A stretch of DNA of 64,000 bases, taken from assembly GCA_029961045.1 (NCBI GenBank), contig JASBVN010000008.1:37574-101573 (forward strand), in the 5' to 3' direction. This stretch comes from Alicyclobacillaceae bacterium (GTDB taxonomy: Bacteria > Bacillota > Bacilli > Kyrpidiales > Kyrpidiaceae). The notes beneath the pieces were generated by a model that worked only from the letters and a program-made list of their open reading frames with translations, was not told where the DNA came from and searched no databases. This document shows, in pieces, positions 52,415 through 62,455 of this stretch. The number at the start of each line of letters is the position of its first letter. Position 1 is the first letter of the stretch. Made by a program: the position numbers and the translations under genes.

Positions 52415-55053
52415 CGGAAAACCGGTACATTTACGCGTTCGACGAGGGAAGGGGCGATATGCGGGATCTGCTCGGGGGCAAAGGCGCGGGTTTGGCGGAG
52501 ATGACGCGGGCCGGATTTCCGGTACCGGAGGGATTTACCATTACCACCCGCGCCTGCCGGGCCTATTTTTCGGCAGGAGCCTCGTGGCCGGAGGGTCTGT
52601 TGGATCAACTGTCTGAAGCTTTGGGCCGGCTGGAGGAAAAGACGGGGCTCCGGTTGGGCGATCCTTCGCGCCCCCTCCTCGTTTCTGTGCGCTCGGGAGC
52701 GGTGTTTTCGATGCCCGGGATGATGGATACCATTTTGAACCTTGGATTGAACGACGTGACGGTGGAGGGGCTGGCCCGTCTGACGGGCCAGGACCGCTTC
52801 GCCTGGGATTGCTACCGCCGCTTGATTCAGATGTACGGGGATGTGGTGCTCGGCGTGCCCCATCACGCCTTTGAGCGGGTGATCGAGGAGCAAAAGCGGA
52901 AGCGGGGCGTGCGGCTCGACACGGAGTTGACGGCGGACGATTGGCGGGCGGTGACGGAGGCGTTCAAGGATTTGGTGCTCGCGAAGACGAAGCGGCCCTT
53001 TCCTCAGGATCCCCGCGAGCAGTTGGAAGGAGCGGTGCGGGCGGTCTTCGAATCGTGGAATAACCAGCGCGCCGTCGTGTACCGCAGAATCCACAACATC
53101 CCCGAGGACTTGGGCACGGCGGTCAACGTTCAGCGGATGGTGTTCGGCAACCTAGGGGAAGATTCCGGGACCGGCGTGGTGTTTACCCGCAATCCGTCCA
53201 CCGGCGAGAAGGTCCTGTACGGGGAGTTTTTGGTCAACGCCCAGGGCGAGGACGTCGTAGCCGGGATCCGGACTCCTTCTCCCATCTCCGCCCTCCGTGA
53301 GGTCATGCCGGAGGTGTATGACCAGTTGGCCGGGGTCGCCCGCAAACTGGAAGAACATTACCGCGACATGCAGGACATCGAATTCACGGTGGAACGGGGG
53401 AAGTTGTTCATCCTGCAGACGCGGGCTGCGAAGAGGACGGCCCAGGCTGCGGTCAAAGTCGCGGCGGATTTGGTCAAAGAGGGGAAAATCGACCGGAAGG
53501 AGGCGGTCCGGCGGATCTCGCCCGACAGCCTGCAGCAGTTGCTCCACCGGCGGATCGATTCTTCGGCGGAGTTGGACCTCCTCGCGAAGGGGCTGCCGGC
53601 TTCTCCGGGGGCGGCATCGGGCAAGGTGGTCTTCGACGCCGACGAAGCCGACCGGCTGGGATCCGGAGGAGAGGCCGTCATCCTCGTCCGGCCGGAGACG
53701 ACGCCGGAAGACATCCACGGAATCGTCGCCGCCCAGGGGGTATTGACTTCCCGGGGCGGGATGACCAGCCATGCGGCGGTGGTGGCCCGCGGGATGGGCA
53801 AGCCCTGTGTGTGCGGGTGCGAGAGCATTCGCATTGATTTGCAGAAAAAGGAGTTTGTGACAGAAGGGGGCCGGGTGGTACGGGAAGGAGATGTGATCTC
53901 CATCGACGGAGCCACCGGGCGGGTGTATGCGGGGGCGGTTCCCCTGGTGGATCCGGAGCTGTCTCCTGAATTCCGGGAACTCTTGCAATGGGCGGACGAG
54001 ATGCGGCGGCTCCGGGTTTTGGCCAACGCCGACAATCCGGAGGACGCGGCGAAAGCCCGGTCGTTCGGCGCAGAGGGCATCGGCCTGTGCCGAACGGAAC
54101 ACATGTTTCTCGGACCGGAGCGGGTGCCTGTCGTGCGGCGGATGATCCTGGCCGAGGACGGGGAGGAGCGGCGGAAGGCGCTGGAGGAACTGTTGCCCCT
54201 GCAGCGGGAGGATTTTCGCGGTATTCTCAAGGCGATGGAAGGACTGCCGGTGACCGTGCGGCTCCTGGACCCCCCGCTTCACGAATTCTTACCCAATCCC
54301 GAGGAGCTGGTGGTGGAAGTCACCCTGTTGCGGGAGCGCGGAGCGGACCCGCAGCAACTCCGGGAAAAGGAAACGATGTTGCGCAAGGTCCGGGCTCTGT
54401 ACGAGGCCAATCCGATGCTCGGGCATCGTGGGTGCCGCCTGGGGATTACGTTTCCGGAGATTTATCGAATGCAGGTGCGGGCGCTGTATGAGGCGGCCGC
54501 ACAACTGGTCCGGGAGGGCGTGGACGCCCGGCCCGAGGTGATGATCCCCCTGGTGGGCCACCGCAAAGAGCTGGAGATCCTCCGGCGGCTGGTGGAAGAA
54601 GAAGCCCGGAAAGTGCTGGAGGCGTTCGGGGTGGAACTTCCGGTCCGGGTCGGCACGATGATCGAAGTCCCCCGGGCGGCGCTGACTGCCGAAGAGATCG
54701 CGCGGGAAGCGGACTTTTTCTCCTTCGGCACCAACGATCTCACCCAGATGACTTTCGGGTTCAGTCGGGATGACGCCGAAGGAAAATTTCTCCATCACTA
54801 CGTACAGGGGGGTGTCCTGGAAGCGGATCCCTTTGTCACCCTCGACGAAGGCGGCGTCGGCCGGCTGATCCGGTGGGCCGTGGAAGAGGGGCGGAGGGTG
54901 CGGCCATCCCTGAAAATCGGGATTTGTGGAGAACACGGAGGCGACCCCCGATCGATCGCTTTTTGTCACGAACAGGGGCTCGACTATGTCAGTTGTTCTC
55001 CGTACCGGGTCCCCGTGGCCCGGCTGGCGGCCGCCCAGGCGGTCCGGGAGTGA
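52411..55053 (+). CDS. ppdK: Pyruvate, phosphate dikinase
   Basis: The product is 880 aa. The ATP-binding N-terminal domain (LLGGKGAGLAEMTRAGFPVPEGFTI), the swivelling phosphohistidine domain (GGMTSHAAVVARG, His454 catalytic and Thr452 the expected PpsR target) and the PEP/pyruvate TIM barrel (EGIGLCRTEHMFLG, GTNDLTQMTFGFSRDD) are intact. It interconverts pyruvate, ATP and Pi with PEP, AMP and PPi. The ATG overlaps ppsR, so enzyme and regulator are made together. Confidence 0.97.
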   Translation: MTENRYIYAFDEGRGDMRDLLGGKGAGLAEMTRAGFPVPEGFTITTRACRAYFSAGASWPEGLLDQLSEALGRLEEKTGLRLGDPSRPLLVSVRSGAVFSMPGMMDTILNLGLNDVTVEGLARLTGQDRFAWDCYRRLIQMYGDVVLGVPHHAFERVIEEQKRKRGVRLDTELTADDWRAVTEAFKDLVLAKTKRPFPQDPREQLEGAVRAVFESWNNQRAVVYRRIHNIPEDLGTAVNVQRMVFGNLGEDSGTGVVFTRNPSTGEKVLYGEFLVNAQGEDVVAGIRTPSPISALREVMPEVYDQLAGVARKLEEHYRDMQDIEFTVERGKLFILQTRAAKRTAQAAVKVAADLVKEGKIDRKEAVRRISPDSLQQLLHRRIDSSAELDLLAKGLPASPGAASGKVVFDADEADRLGSGGEAVILVRPETTPEDIHGIVAAQGVLTSRGGMTSHAAVVARGMGKPCVCGCESIRIDLQKKEFVTEGGRVVREGDVISIDGATGRVYAGAVPLVDPELSPEFRELLQWADEMRRLRVLANADNPEDAAKARSFGAEGIGLCRTEHMFLGPERVPVVRRMILAEDGEERRKALEELLPLQREDFRGILKAMEGLPVTVRLLDPPLHEFLPNPEELVVEVTLLRERGADPQQLREKETMLRKVRALYEANPMLGHRGCRLGITFPEIYRMQVRALYEAAAQLVREGVDARPEVMIPLVGHRKELEILRRLVEEEARKVLEAFGVELPVRVGTMIEVPRAALTAEEIAREADFFSFGTNDLTQMTFGFSRDDAEGKFLHHYVQGGVLEADPFVTLDEGGVGRLIRWAVEEGRRVRPSLKIGICGEHGGDPRSIAFCHEQGLDYVSCSPYRVPVARLAAAQAVRE

Positions 55054-55102
55054 CCGGACCGCCCGCCGGGAAGAAAAAGGCGGCCGGCGCGGGTCGCCGG
55101 CC
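55041..55102 (+). terminator. Two GC-rich hairpins at the ppdK 3' end
   Basis: GGTCCGG/CCGGACC (55041-55047, 55054-55060) spans the stop codon. GGCCGGCG/CGCCGGCC (55082-55089, 55095-55102) follows. Neither has a T run. Confidence 0.4.
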
Positions 55103-55202
55103 GGCTTCCGGTAGGGCGCGAGGCGCGCGGGCCGCAGGAGAGATCCGGGACGCTCCAGAGGCCGCTGGAGCAGGATTTTGGCAACGTCTGTAGAATACTT
55201 TA

Positions 55203-55239
55203 ACTACCGTTGCGAGGCGTTCAACGGTAGTGAGTTTTT
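55203..55239 (+). terminator. Hairpin with T5 tail upstream of dnaG
   Basis: ACTACCGTTG (55203-55212) pairs with CAACGGTAGT (55222-55231), then GAGTTTTT. It probably ends the ccpN-ppsR-ppdK transcript just before the dnaG promoter. Confidence 0.7.
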
Positions 55240-55241
55240 GC

Positions 55242-55266
55242 AGGAATTTGTCGAGATCTGTCGAAT
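55242..55266 (+). promoter_or_regulatory. Sigma-H-like promoter with tandem 0A-box-like sites before dnaG-rpoD
   Basis: AGGAATT (55242-55248), exactly 14 bp, GAAT (55263-55266) match the sigma-H core and spacing. TGTCGAG (55249-55255) and TGTCGAA (55259-55265) are direct 0A-box-like repeats 10 bp apart. The B. subtilis sigA operon is also read from a sigma-H promoter early in sporulation. Confidence 0.6.
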
Positions 55267-55307
55267 TAACCTGATGTTTGAGGTCGCTCGCGTGAAGGGG
55301 GGACACC

Positions 55308-57176
55308 GTGGCCAGGCGCATCCCCGAGGATCTCGTTGAACGGGTTCGGCAGAGCGCGGACATCGTCGATCTTGTGAGCGAATATGTTCAATTGAAGAGG
55401 GTTGGGCGCTCGTACGTGGGCCTGTGTCCGTTTCATCCGGAACGCACGCCGTCTTTCACCGTGTCGCGGGAAAAACAACTGTTCCATTGCTTTGGCTGCA
55501 AAGCCGGCGGAACGGTCATCCACTTCGTGATGGAGATGGAGCGCCTGTCTTTCGCCGAGGCGGTCCGAAAGCTGGCCGCGCGGGCGGGCATCGATCTGCC
55601 CGACCCCGAGGAGGAAGGGGAAGAGTCCGGTTGGCGGAGCCGGGCATTGCGGGCTTACGAGCTGGCGGCCAAGTGGTACCAGCACCTCTTGCTGAACACT
55701 CCGTACGGCCGGCCGGGGACGGACTATCTGCAACGGAGGAACATCGGCACCGCCACAGCCCAGTCGTTTCAATTGGGACTCGCCCCCGCCCAAGGAGATG
55801 CCCTCCTGAGTTTTCTCGAGCGCCGCGGATACGACCGCCCTTTTCTCCTGGAGGCGGGTCTGGCGGCGGGCGGGGAAGACCGGGGTTATTTCGACCGGTT
55901 CCGGCGCCGTCTGATGTTCCCCATATGGGACGGACAAGGCCGCGTCATTGCTTTCGGCGGGCGCATCATCGGCGACGGGGAGCCGAAGTATCTCAATTCC
56001 CCGGAGACTCCGCTGTTTCATAAAGGCCGGCACCTGTATCCCTGGCACCGGGCCCGGACGGCGATCCGCCGCGCCCGACGGGCGCTCTTGCTCGAGGGGT
56101 ACATGGATGTGGTCGCGATGCACCAGGCCGGCTTCACCGAGGCCGTCGCGTCGCTGGGAACGGGTCTGACCGCCGAGCAGGCCGCCCTCCTCAAGCGTGC
56201 TACCGACGATGTCGTGGTGGTCTACGACGGCGACGAAGCGGGCAGCCGCGCGGCCCTGAGGGCCGCGGAAGTGCTCCGATCGGCAGGACTGCAAGTGCGC
56301 ATCGCCCGCCTGCCCGCGGGGCGGGATCCGGACGACCTCCTGCGGGAACGCGGTCCCCAGGCGATCGAGCGCATCTTGGCCGAAGAGACGATGGGCGTCA
56401 CGGCTTACCGCTTGGCTCTGGCGCGGGACAAGGCTGCGCTGGTGCGGCCGGAAGACCGCGCCGCCTTTCTGCGGCAAGCCCTTGAAGTACTGGCCGAAGG
56501 GGAGTCTGCAGTGGAGGTCGAAACCCTGCTAAAGAACTTGGCGGAGGAGTTTCACATCTCCCTTGAAGCCCTTCGGCACGATCTATACGAAATACGGCGA
56601 AAGAAAGCGGATTCAAGGGATAAGCGCGAAAACAAGTGGAATACTAATATAGATCCCGTGACGTCGTCCTTGACAAGGCAAACGCCGCCGCACATCGCGG
56701 CCGAACGCCAAATGCTCATCTCTATGTTACTCGATGTGGGGGCCGCCAGACAAGTTGAAGAAGTGGTGGCCGACGAATTTTGTGTGGAAGAACACGGCGT
56801 TCTGGCCGCTCATCTATACCGCTATTACGGCGAAGGCGGCGCGGCGGACCCCGCGCGCTTTCTGGAAACGGTAGACGACCCTGCAGTCCGGGCGACGGTG
56901 ACTTCCCTATTGATGGAACACGACCGCCGGCAGGAGGAAGGCCGGGACGGTTGGGATTTGGATACTTGCTTTGCCACGTGGAAGCTGGCCAAGCTGGAAA
57001 GCCGGCGTAACGAGGTGCAGGCCCGGTACGACGAGGCCGCCCGGTCGGGCGACGTCGAAGCGATGTACCGTTTGCACGAGGAATTGAAAAGCCTCCGGGA
57101 GGCGATCGACGAGTTGAAAAACCGGCAAAAGCACCGCTTACTGGACGTCCGGACGGAAGGAGGGATTCGTCGATGA
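55308..57176 (+). CDS. dnaG: DNA primase
   Basis: The product is 622 aa. The zinc-binding domain ([20 protein letters not shown], then CFGCKAGG) is followed by the TOPRIM core with [16 protein letters not shown] and [19 protein letters not shown]-terminal helicase-binding domain follows. It makes RNA primers at replication forks. GTG 55308 has AAGGGGGG upstream. Its end overlaps rpoD by 4 bp, the classic macromolecular synthesis operon. Confidence 0.97.
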   Translation: MARRIPEDLVERVRQSADIVDLVSEYVQLKRVGRSYVGLCPFHPERTPSFTVSREKQLFHCFGCKAGGTVIHFVMEMERLSFAEAVRKLAARAGIDLPDPEEEGEESGWRSRALRAYELAAKWYQHLLLNTPYGRPGTDYLQRRNIGTATAQSFQLGLAPAQGDALLSFLERRGYDRPFLLEAGLAAGGEDRGYFDRFRRRLMFPIWDGQGRVIAFGGRIIGDGEPKYLNSPETPLFHKGRHLYPWHRARTAIRRARRALLLEGYMDVVAMHQAGFTEAVASLGTGLTAEQAALLKRATDDVVVVYDGDEAGSRAALRAAEVLRSAGLQVRIARLPAGRDPDDLLRERGPQAIERILAEETMGVTAYRLALARDKAALVRPEDRAAFLRQALEVLAEGESAVEVETLLKNLAEEFHISLEALRHDLYEIRRKKADSRDKRENKWNTNIDPVTSSLTRQTPPHIAAERQMLISMLLDVGAARQVEEVVADEFCVEEHGVLAAHLYRYYGEGGAADPARFLETVDDPAVRATVTSLLMEHDRRQEEGRDGWDLDTCFATWKLAKLESRRNEVQARYDEAARSGDVEAMYRLHEELKSLREAIDELKNRQKHRLLDVRTEGGIRR

Positions 57177-58306
57177 AGAAAAACGCCGAGGAACCGAGAG
57201 ACCAGCAGCCGGAGGAATCGCTGGAGCAGGTGAAACAGCAACTCGTGGCGTCGGGCCGGAAGCGCGGCGCCTTGACGTACAACGAGATCATGGATAAACT
57301 GGCGCCCTTCGAACAAGATCCGGACCAGATCGACGAGTTTTTTGATTACCTGACCGAACAGGGGATTGAAGTGCTCAACGAGGCGGAGGATGTCGTGCTG
57401 GAAGACGAGGCCGAGCCGATCCCGGTCGAGGATCGGGAGGACTACGATTTTGAAGATTTAAGCGTTCCTCCCGGTGTGAAGATCAACGACCCCGTCCGCA
57501 TGTATCTGAAGGAGATCGGACGGGTGCCCCTCCTCTCCGCCGAAGAGGAAATCGAGTTGGCGAAGCGGATCGAGCAGGGAGACGAGGAGGCGAAGACCCG
57601 GCTGACGGAAGCCAATCTGCGATTGGTGGTGAGCATCGCCAAACGGTACGTCGGCCGCGGGATGCTCTTTCTCGACCTGATCCAGGAAGGAAACCTCGGG
57701 CTGATCAAGGCGGTGGAGAAGTTCGACTACCGCAAGGGCTATAAATTCAGCACCTATGCCACCTGGTGGATCCGCCAGGCGATTACCCGGGCCATCGCGG
57801 ATCAGGCCCGGACGATCCGGATTCCCGTGCACATGGTGGAGACCATTAACAAATTGATCCGGGTGTCCCGGCAATTGCTGCAGGAACTCGGACGGGATCC
57901 CACTCCCGAGGAAATCGCCCGGGAGATGGACATGAGCCCCGAAAAGGTCCGGGAAATCATGAAAATCGCTCAGGAGCCGGTATCCCTGGAAACTCCGATC
58001 GGGGAAGAAGACGACTCCCATCTCGGCGACTTCATTCCGGACGACGACGCGCTGGCGCCGGCGGATGCCGCAGCATACGAGCTTTTGAAAGAGCAATTGG
58101 AGGATGTCTTGGATACCTTGACGGAGCGGGAAGAAAATGTCTTGCGCCTGCGGTTCGGTTTGGACGACGGGCGGACCCGGACCTTGGAGGAAGTGGGCAA
58201 AGTCTTCGGGGTAACGCGAGAGCGCATCCGGCAGATCGAGGCCAAGGCGTTGCGCAAGCTCCGCCATCCCAGCCGGAGCAAACGCCTTAAAGATTTTCTC
58301 GAATAA
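57173..58306 (+). CDS. rpoD: Primary sigma factor RpoD (SigA)
   Basis: The product is 377 aa, close to the 371 aa of B. subtilis SigA. Region 1.1 occupies the N-terminus; region 1.2 ([21 protein letters not shown]), region 2 ([21 protein letters not shown]) and region 4 ([20 protein letters not shown]) are clear. It directs housekeeping transcription. The ATG overlaps dnaG (ATGA), giving coupled expression from the shared upstream promoter region. Confidence 0.98.
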   Translation: MKKNAEEPRDQQPEESLEQVKQQLVASGRKRGALTYNEIMDKLAPFEQDPDQIDEFFDYLTEQGIEVLNEAEDVVLEDEAEPIPVEDREDYDFEDLSVPPGVKINDPVRMYLKEIGRVPLLSAEEEIELAKRIEQGDEEAKTRLTEANLRLVVSIAKRYVGRGMLFLDLIQEGNLGLIKAVEKFDYRKGYKFSTYATWWIRQAITRAIADQARTIRIPVHMVETINKLIRVSRQLLQELGRDPTPEEIAREMDMSPEKVREIMKIAQEPVSLETPIGEEDDSHLGDFIPDDDALAPADAAAYELLKEQLEDVLDTLTEREENVLRLRFGLDDGRTRTLEEVGKVFGVTRERIRQIEAKALRKLRHPSRSKRLKDFLE

Positions 58307-58323
58307 CGGCGATTACAGGGGCA

Positions 58324-58368
58324 GGAGGCGGTATCCCGGGAAGGGAACCGCCTCCGCCCCGTTTTTTT
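58324..58368 (+). terminator. Intrinsic terminator of dnaG-rpoD
   Basis: GGAGGCGGT (58324-58332) pairs with ACCGCCTCC (58347-58355), followed by GCCCCG and T7 (58362-58368). Confidence 0.75.
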
Positions 58369-58401
58369 GCAGTTTTCGAGAACGGGAAAAGAAAATTTTT
58401 C

Positions 58402-58431
58402 TTGCATCAGATGCCGTCAAAATTGTATAAT
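58402..58431 (+). promoter_or_regulatory. Sigma-A promoter of the acyl-CoA dehydrogenase gene
   Basis: TTGCAT (58402-58407), 18 bp, TATAAT (58426-58431), 49 bp before the ATG. Confidence 0.75.
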
Positions 58432-58480
58432 AGTTGCGCGACGAACGAACGCTCAGTCGGAAATCGGAGGGATATCGAGG

Positions 58481-59620
58481 ATGGATTTCGAACTGACGAC
58501 GGAGCAGAAGATGATCCGGGATTTGGCCAGGGAGTTCGCAGAGGGCGAAGTGGCCCCGAAAGCGGCAGAAGTGGACCGGACCGGCCGATTTCCGATCGAA
58601 ACCTTCGAAAAAATGGGCAAGATCGGTTTGTTGGGAATTCCTTTTCCGGAGGAGTACGGCGGAGCGGGAGGCGACACCGTCAGCTATGCCCTGGCGGTGG
58701 AGGAGATCGGAAGGGCTTGCGGCAGCACCGGCCTCAGCTACGCCGCCCACGTTTCCCTCGGAAGTTATCCCATTTACGCCTTTGGGACGGAACAACAAAA
58801 AAGAGAATATCTTGTTCCCCTGGCCCGGGGAGAGGCCCTTGGAGGATTTGGATTGACGGAGCCCGGCGCCGGGTCCGACGCCTCCGGAACTCGGACGTCG
58901 GCAGTATTGGAAGGGGGGATATGGCGCCTCAACGGATCGAAATGTTTCATCACCAACGCCGGGTACGCCCGGACCGTAGTGGTGACGGCGGTGACCGACC
59001 GGTCCAAGGGTTCCCGGGGAATCAGCGCCTTCATCGTCCCCACCTCCACGCCCGGATTTCGGGTTACGGCCACATATGATAAATTGGGGCTACGGGGTTC
59101 CAACACCGTGGAGTTTGTCCTGGAAGACGTCCGGATCCCGGAGGATCACCTCCTCGGGGCGGTCAACGAGGGATACAAACAATTTCTCATCACCCTCGAC
59201 GGAGGGCGGATCAGCATCGGGGCCCTGTCGGTGGGCATCGCCCGTGCGGCATTCGAGGCGGCGCTGGCCTACGCCAAGCAGCGGGTTCAGTTTGGTCAAT
59301 CCATTTCCCGGTTTCAGGCGATTCAGTTCAAATTGGCCGACATGGCGATGCACATCGAGCTGGCCCGGACGATGGTTCTCAAGGCGGCCTGGTTGAAAGA
59401 TCGGGGCCGGCCCTTTAAGAAAGAGGCGGCCATGGCTAAGCTGTTCGCCTCTGAAATGTGCATGCGGACCTGTGAACAGGCGATCCAGATCCACGGGGGT
59501 TACGGGTACATGAAAGATTTTCCCGTCGAGCGGTATTTTCGCGACGCCAAACTCATGGAGATCGGGGAAGGAACCTCCGAGATCCAAAGATTGGTGATCG
59601 CCCGGGAAATCGGCTGCTGA
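58481..59620 (+). CDS. Acyl-CoA dehydrogenase
   Basis: The product is 379 aa and FAD-dependent. [21 protein letters not shown] and [16 protein letters not shown] are the family signatures. The catalytic Glu lies in [18 protein letters not shown], the position used by short- and medium-chain enzymes rather than isovaleryl-CoA dehydrogenase. It inserts the trans-2 double bond in acyl-CoA. ATG 58481 follows GGAGGG about 10 bp upstream. It precedes an acyl-CoA synthetase by 73 bp, which suggests joint use of an exogenous short or branched fatty acid. Confidence 0.93.
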   Translation: MDFELTTEQKMIRDLAREFAEGEVAPKAAEVDRTGRFPIETFEKMGKIGLLGIPFPEEYGGAGGDTVSYALAVEEIGRACGSTGLSYAAHVSLGSYPIYAFGTEQQKREYLVPLARGEALGGFGLTEPGAGSDASGTRTSAVLEGGIWRLNGSKCFITNAGYARTVVVTAVTDRSKGSRGISAFIVPTSTPGFRVTATYDKLGLRGSNTVEFVLEDVRIPEDHLLGAVNEGYKQFLITLDGGRISIGALSVGIARAAFEAALAYAKQRVQFGQSISRFQAIQFKLADMAMHIELARTMVLKAAWLKDRGRPFKKEAAMAKLFASEMCMRTCEQAIQIHGGYGYMKDFPVERYFRDAKLMEIGEGTSEIQRLVIAREIGC

Positions 59621-59693
59621 AGGCTGCCCGAGGGAGGGGCGGGAGCTTCTCCCTCTGGTCATATCAGACTTTCTAGATAGGAGGCGGATTTCG

Positions 59694-61658
59694 ATGAACG
59701 GAGAAACCCGTCCAAAATTAGTCCAAGAAAGTCGAAAAATTCCACCGCCTGAAGGGTATGTGGCGAAGTCGTACGTCCGCGGCCGGGAGGCGTACGAACG
59801 GATGTACCGGGAATCGGTGGAACGGCCGGAGGCGTTCTGGGCCGGGGTCGCTTCGGAATTGGAGTGGATGCGGCCTTGGGAGTCGGTGATGGAGGGCGAT
59901 TTTCCCGATTTCTCGTTTTTCCGCGGCGGACGGTTGAACGTCTGCGCCAACTGTGTGGACCGCCATGCCCTGGGTCCCCGGAGGAATAAGGTTGCAATTT
60001 TCTGGGAAGGAGAAAACGGGGATCGCGAGGTTTATACGTATCTTCAGTTACACCGAGAAGTTCAAAAATTCGCTAATGTACTGAAGAAACTGGGGATCCA
60101 AAAGGGGGACGTGGTCAGTGTCTATATGCAGAACCTCCCCCAGACGTTCATCGCCCTTCTGGCCTGTTTGCGGATCGGGGCGGTGTACAACACGGTGTTC
60201 GCCGGATTCTCCCCCGAGGCGTTGCGGGAGCGGATCGTCGACTCCAAGGCGAAACTGGTGGTGTGCGCCGATGTGAGCTTTCGGCGGGGGCGGACGGTTC
60301 CCTTGAAGGAGAACGTCGACCGGGCGCTGGAGGGGGTGGACACGGTCCGGGCGGTGGTGGTGTACCGCCGGGGAGGCGTGGAAATCCCGATGGTCGAAGG
60401 CCGGGATTACGATTGGGACCATTTGATGCGGGAGGCCTCCCCCGATTGCCCGCCGGAACCCATGGAAGCCAACGAACCCGGTTTGTTGATCTACACCAGC
60501 GGAACCAGCGGGCGGCCCAAGGGGATTGTCCACGCCGGCGGCGGATTTTTGGTCGGAACTTACGCCTATACGAAGTACCAACTGGACCTGCGGGACGAGG
60601 ATGTCTATTGGAACACCGCCGACATCGGTTGGTTGACCGCCCACATTTTCGTCCTGGTCGGGGGATTGGCCTGCGGCGCGACGACGGTCCTGTACGAAGG
60701 GGCCATCGATTACCCCCATCCCGGGCGCTTGTATGAAATGGTCGAGCGGTACCGGGTGAACAAGCTCTTTTCCGCGCCGACGGCCTACCGGATGCTGCTG
60801 AAATACGGGGAAGAGGTGGCCCGGCGCTATGACCTGTCCTCCCTGGAGTTGTTCGCCTCGGTGGGCGAGCCCCTCAATCCGGAAGCTTGGGAATGGGTGC
60901 ACCGGGTGCTCGGCGGCGGACGGGCGGTGATCAACAACACCTGGGGACAGACGGAAACGGGGGGCACGCCTCTGGCGTCGGCGCCCGGGGCGGTGGAGAT
61001 GAAACCCGGATCCTGCGGAGTGCCTTTTTACGGCCACCATTTGGACGTGGTGGACGCCGAGGGCCGGCCGGTGCCGGACAACACGCCGGGATTTCTCGTC
61101 ATCCGGCGCCCCTTCCCCTCCTTGGCGCGGGATATTTTCGGCGACCGCAACCGGTATGTCGAGACGTATTTCCGGCCGGTTCCGGGGACGTATTTTACCG
61201 GAGACAGCGCCGTTCGGGACGAGGACGGCCACTTCTGGGTGTTGGGCCGGGTGGACGATGTTATCAACGTCAGCGGGCACCGGATCAGCACGATGGAGAT
61301 GGAAAGCGCCCTCATCGCCCATCCCAAGGTGGCGGAGGCGGCGGTGGTGGGACAACCCGACCCGGTCAAGGGATCGGTACCCGTCGCCTTCGTGATTCTC
61401 GAGTCGTCGGCGGAGCGCACACCGGGCCTCGAAACGGAGCTGGCCGAGTGGGTGGTTAAGGAAATCGGCTCTTTCGCCCGACCGGCGGCGGTGCACATTG
61501 TAGAGACCATGCCGCGGACGCGATCGGGGAAAATCATCCGGCGCATGTTGCGGGAGGTCTTGCAGGAAGGGACGGTCCGCGGGGATACGACGGGGTTGGA
61601 GGATTTCGACGCCATCGATCGCCTCGTCGAAAGTTTGCGCAACAAACCGGGGATCTAG
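59694..61658 (+). CDS. Acs-family acyl-CoA synthetase (predicted not acetate-specific)
   Basis: The product is 654 aa, with acetyl-CoA synthetase length and architecture. AMP-binding motif YTSGTSGRPKGIVH, NNTWGQTETGG, YFTGDSAVRDEDG, GRVDDVINVSGHRI and the C-terminal TRSGKIIRR with acetylatable Lys613 are seen. In true Acs the acetate pocket reads TWWQTE; here the second Trp is Gly418. Trp-to-Gly change at this site is known to widen the pocket for longer or branched acyl groups. It therefore probably activates propionate, (iso)butyrate or similar acids, feeding the adjacent dehydrogenase. Confidence 0.9.
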   Translation: MNGETRPKLVQESRKIPPPEGYVAKSYVRGREAYERMYRESVERPEAFWAGVASELEWMRPWESVMEGDFPDFSFFRGGRLNVCANCVDRHALGPRRNKVAIFWEGENGDREVYTYLQLHREVQKFANVLKKLGIQKGDVVSVYMQNLPQTFIALLACLRIGAVYNTVFAGFSPEALRERIVDSKAKLVVCADVSFRRGRTVPLKENVDRALEGVDTVRAVVVYRRGGVEIPMVEGRDYDWDHLMREASPDCPPEPMEANEPGLLIYTSGTSGRPKGIVHAGGGFLVGTYAYTKYQLDLRDEDVYWNTADIGWLTAHIFVLVGGLACGATTVLYEGAIDYPHPGRLYEMVERYRVNKLFSAPTAYRMLLKYGEEVARRYDLSSLELFASVGEPLNPEAWEWVHRVLGGGRAVINNTWGQTETGGTPLASAPGAVEMKPGSCGVPFYGHHLDVVDAEGRPVPDNTPGFLVIRRPFPSLARDIFGDRNRYVETYFRPVPGTYFTGDSAVRDEDGHFWVLGRVDDVINVSGHRISTMEMESALIAHPKVAEAAVVGQPDPVKGSVPVAFVILESSAERTPGLETELAEWVVKEIGSFARPAAVHIVETMPRTRSGKIIRRMLREVLQEGTVRGDTTGLEDFDAIDRLVESLRNKPGI

Positions 61659-61664
61659 TATGAT

Positions 61665-61688
61665 GGGGACGACATGCCGTCCCCTTTT
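61665..61688 (+). terminator. Intrinsic terminator after the acyl-CoA synthetase gene
   Basis: GGGGACG (61665-61671) pairs with CGTCCCC (61678-61684), followed by TTTT. Confidence 0.75.
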
Positions 61689-61723
61689 CTCATCCATGCA
61701 GGTTAGTCGGAGGGGGTTCGGGA

Positions 61724-62455
61724 TTGGCCGGATTGGGTGCGCGCCTTTCCGCCGTGGAACGCCTCGTCCCGCCTTGCCGCGTGGCGGCGGACATCGGAAG
61801 CGATCACGGCCGGTTGGCCTGCCGTTTAATCGAAAGCGGAAAAGCCCGCCGGGTGATCGCGGTGGAGAACCGGCGCGGTCCTTATGAGAGGACGATCCGC
61901 GGAGTCCGGGAGTGTTTGGGGGAAGGGGCTCCGGTGGCGGTACGACTGGGCGACGGGTTGGACCCCCTGGCGCCCGGTGAGGCGGATGTAGTGGTTCTCG
62001 CGGGGTTGGGAGGCTCGACCATCGCCGGAATTCTCGGCCGGGGACGGGATAAATGCTTTCCCGGGACGACGGCGGTGGTTCAGCCCATGAACGCGTCCCA
62101 CCTGGTTCGGCGGTGGTGGCGGAATGCCGGCTGGCGCATTGTGGACGAGGTTCTCGTGGAAGAGCGCGGTTTACTGTACGAAGTCGCGGCGGCGGTGTTG
62201 CCTCCGGACGGCGATCCGGCTCCGGTTCGCGCTCTGCCCTTTCCCCCGGCGGTGGTGGACCGGTACGGGCCCGTGCTGCTGATGCGCCGGGATCCGCACC
62301 TGTGGAAGCGGCTGCGGGAAGACGAGGAGAAGTGGACCGGCATTTTGCGGCGGGTGACGGACGGGGGAGGACCTGCTGCGAGGCGGCAGGAGGCGGAGAG
62401 GATCCTCAAAGAAGTGGAGGTGGTGCGGAATTGGCTCTCACAGTCGGAGATTTGA
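61724..62455 (+). CDS. trmK: tRNA (adenine22-N1)-methyltransferase TrmK
   Basis: The product is 243 aa. The SAM site VAADIGSDHGRLACRLIESG and LAGLGGSTIAGIL match TrmK (YqfN), which makes m1A22 in tRNA. The start is TTG 61724 after GGAGGGGG. Its stop lies 25 bp inside yqfO. In B. subtilis it follows sigA; here two fatty-acid genes separate them. Confidence 0.93.
   Translation: MAGLGARLSAVERLVPPCRVAADIGSDHGRLACRLIESGKARRVIAVENRRGPYERTIRGVRECLGEGAPVAVRLGDGLDPLAPGEADVVVLAGLGGSTIAGILGRGRDKCFPGTTAVVQPMNASHLVRRWWRNAGWRIVDEVLVEERGLLYEVAAAVLPPDGDPAPVRALPFPPAVVDRYGPVLLMRRDPHLWKRLREDEEKWTGILRRVTDGGGPAARRQEAERILKEVEVVRNWLSQSEI

Noticed and set aside
60048..61697. 549-codon open frame antisense to the acyl-CoA synthetase gene
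   Set aside because: Same GC-driven shadow effect, with no ribosome-binding site or recognisable motif.
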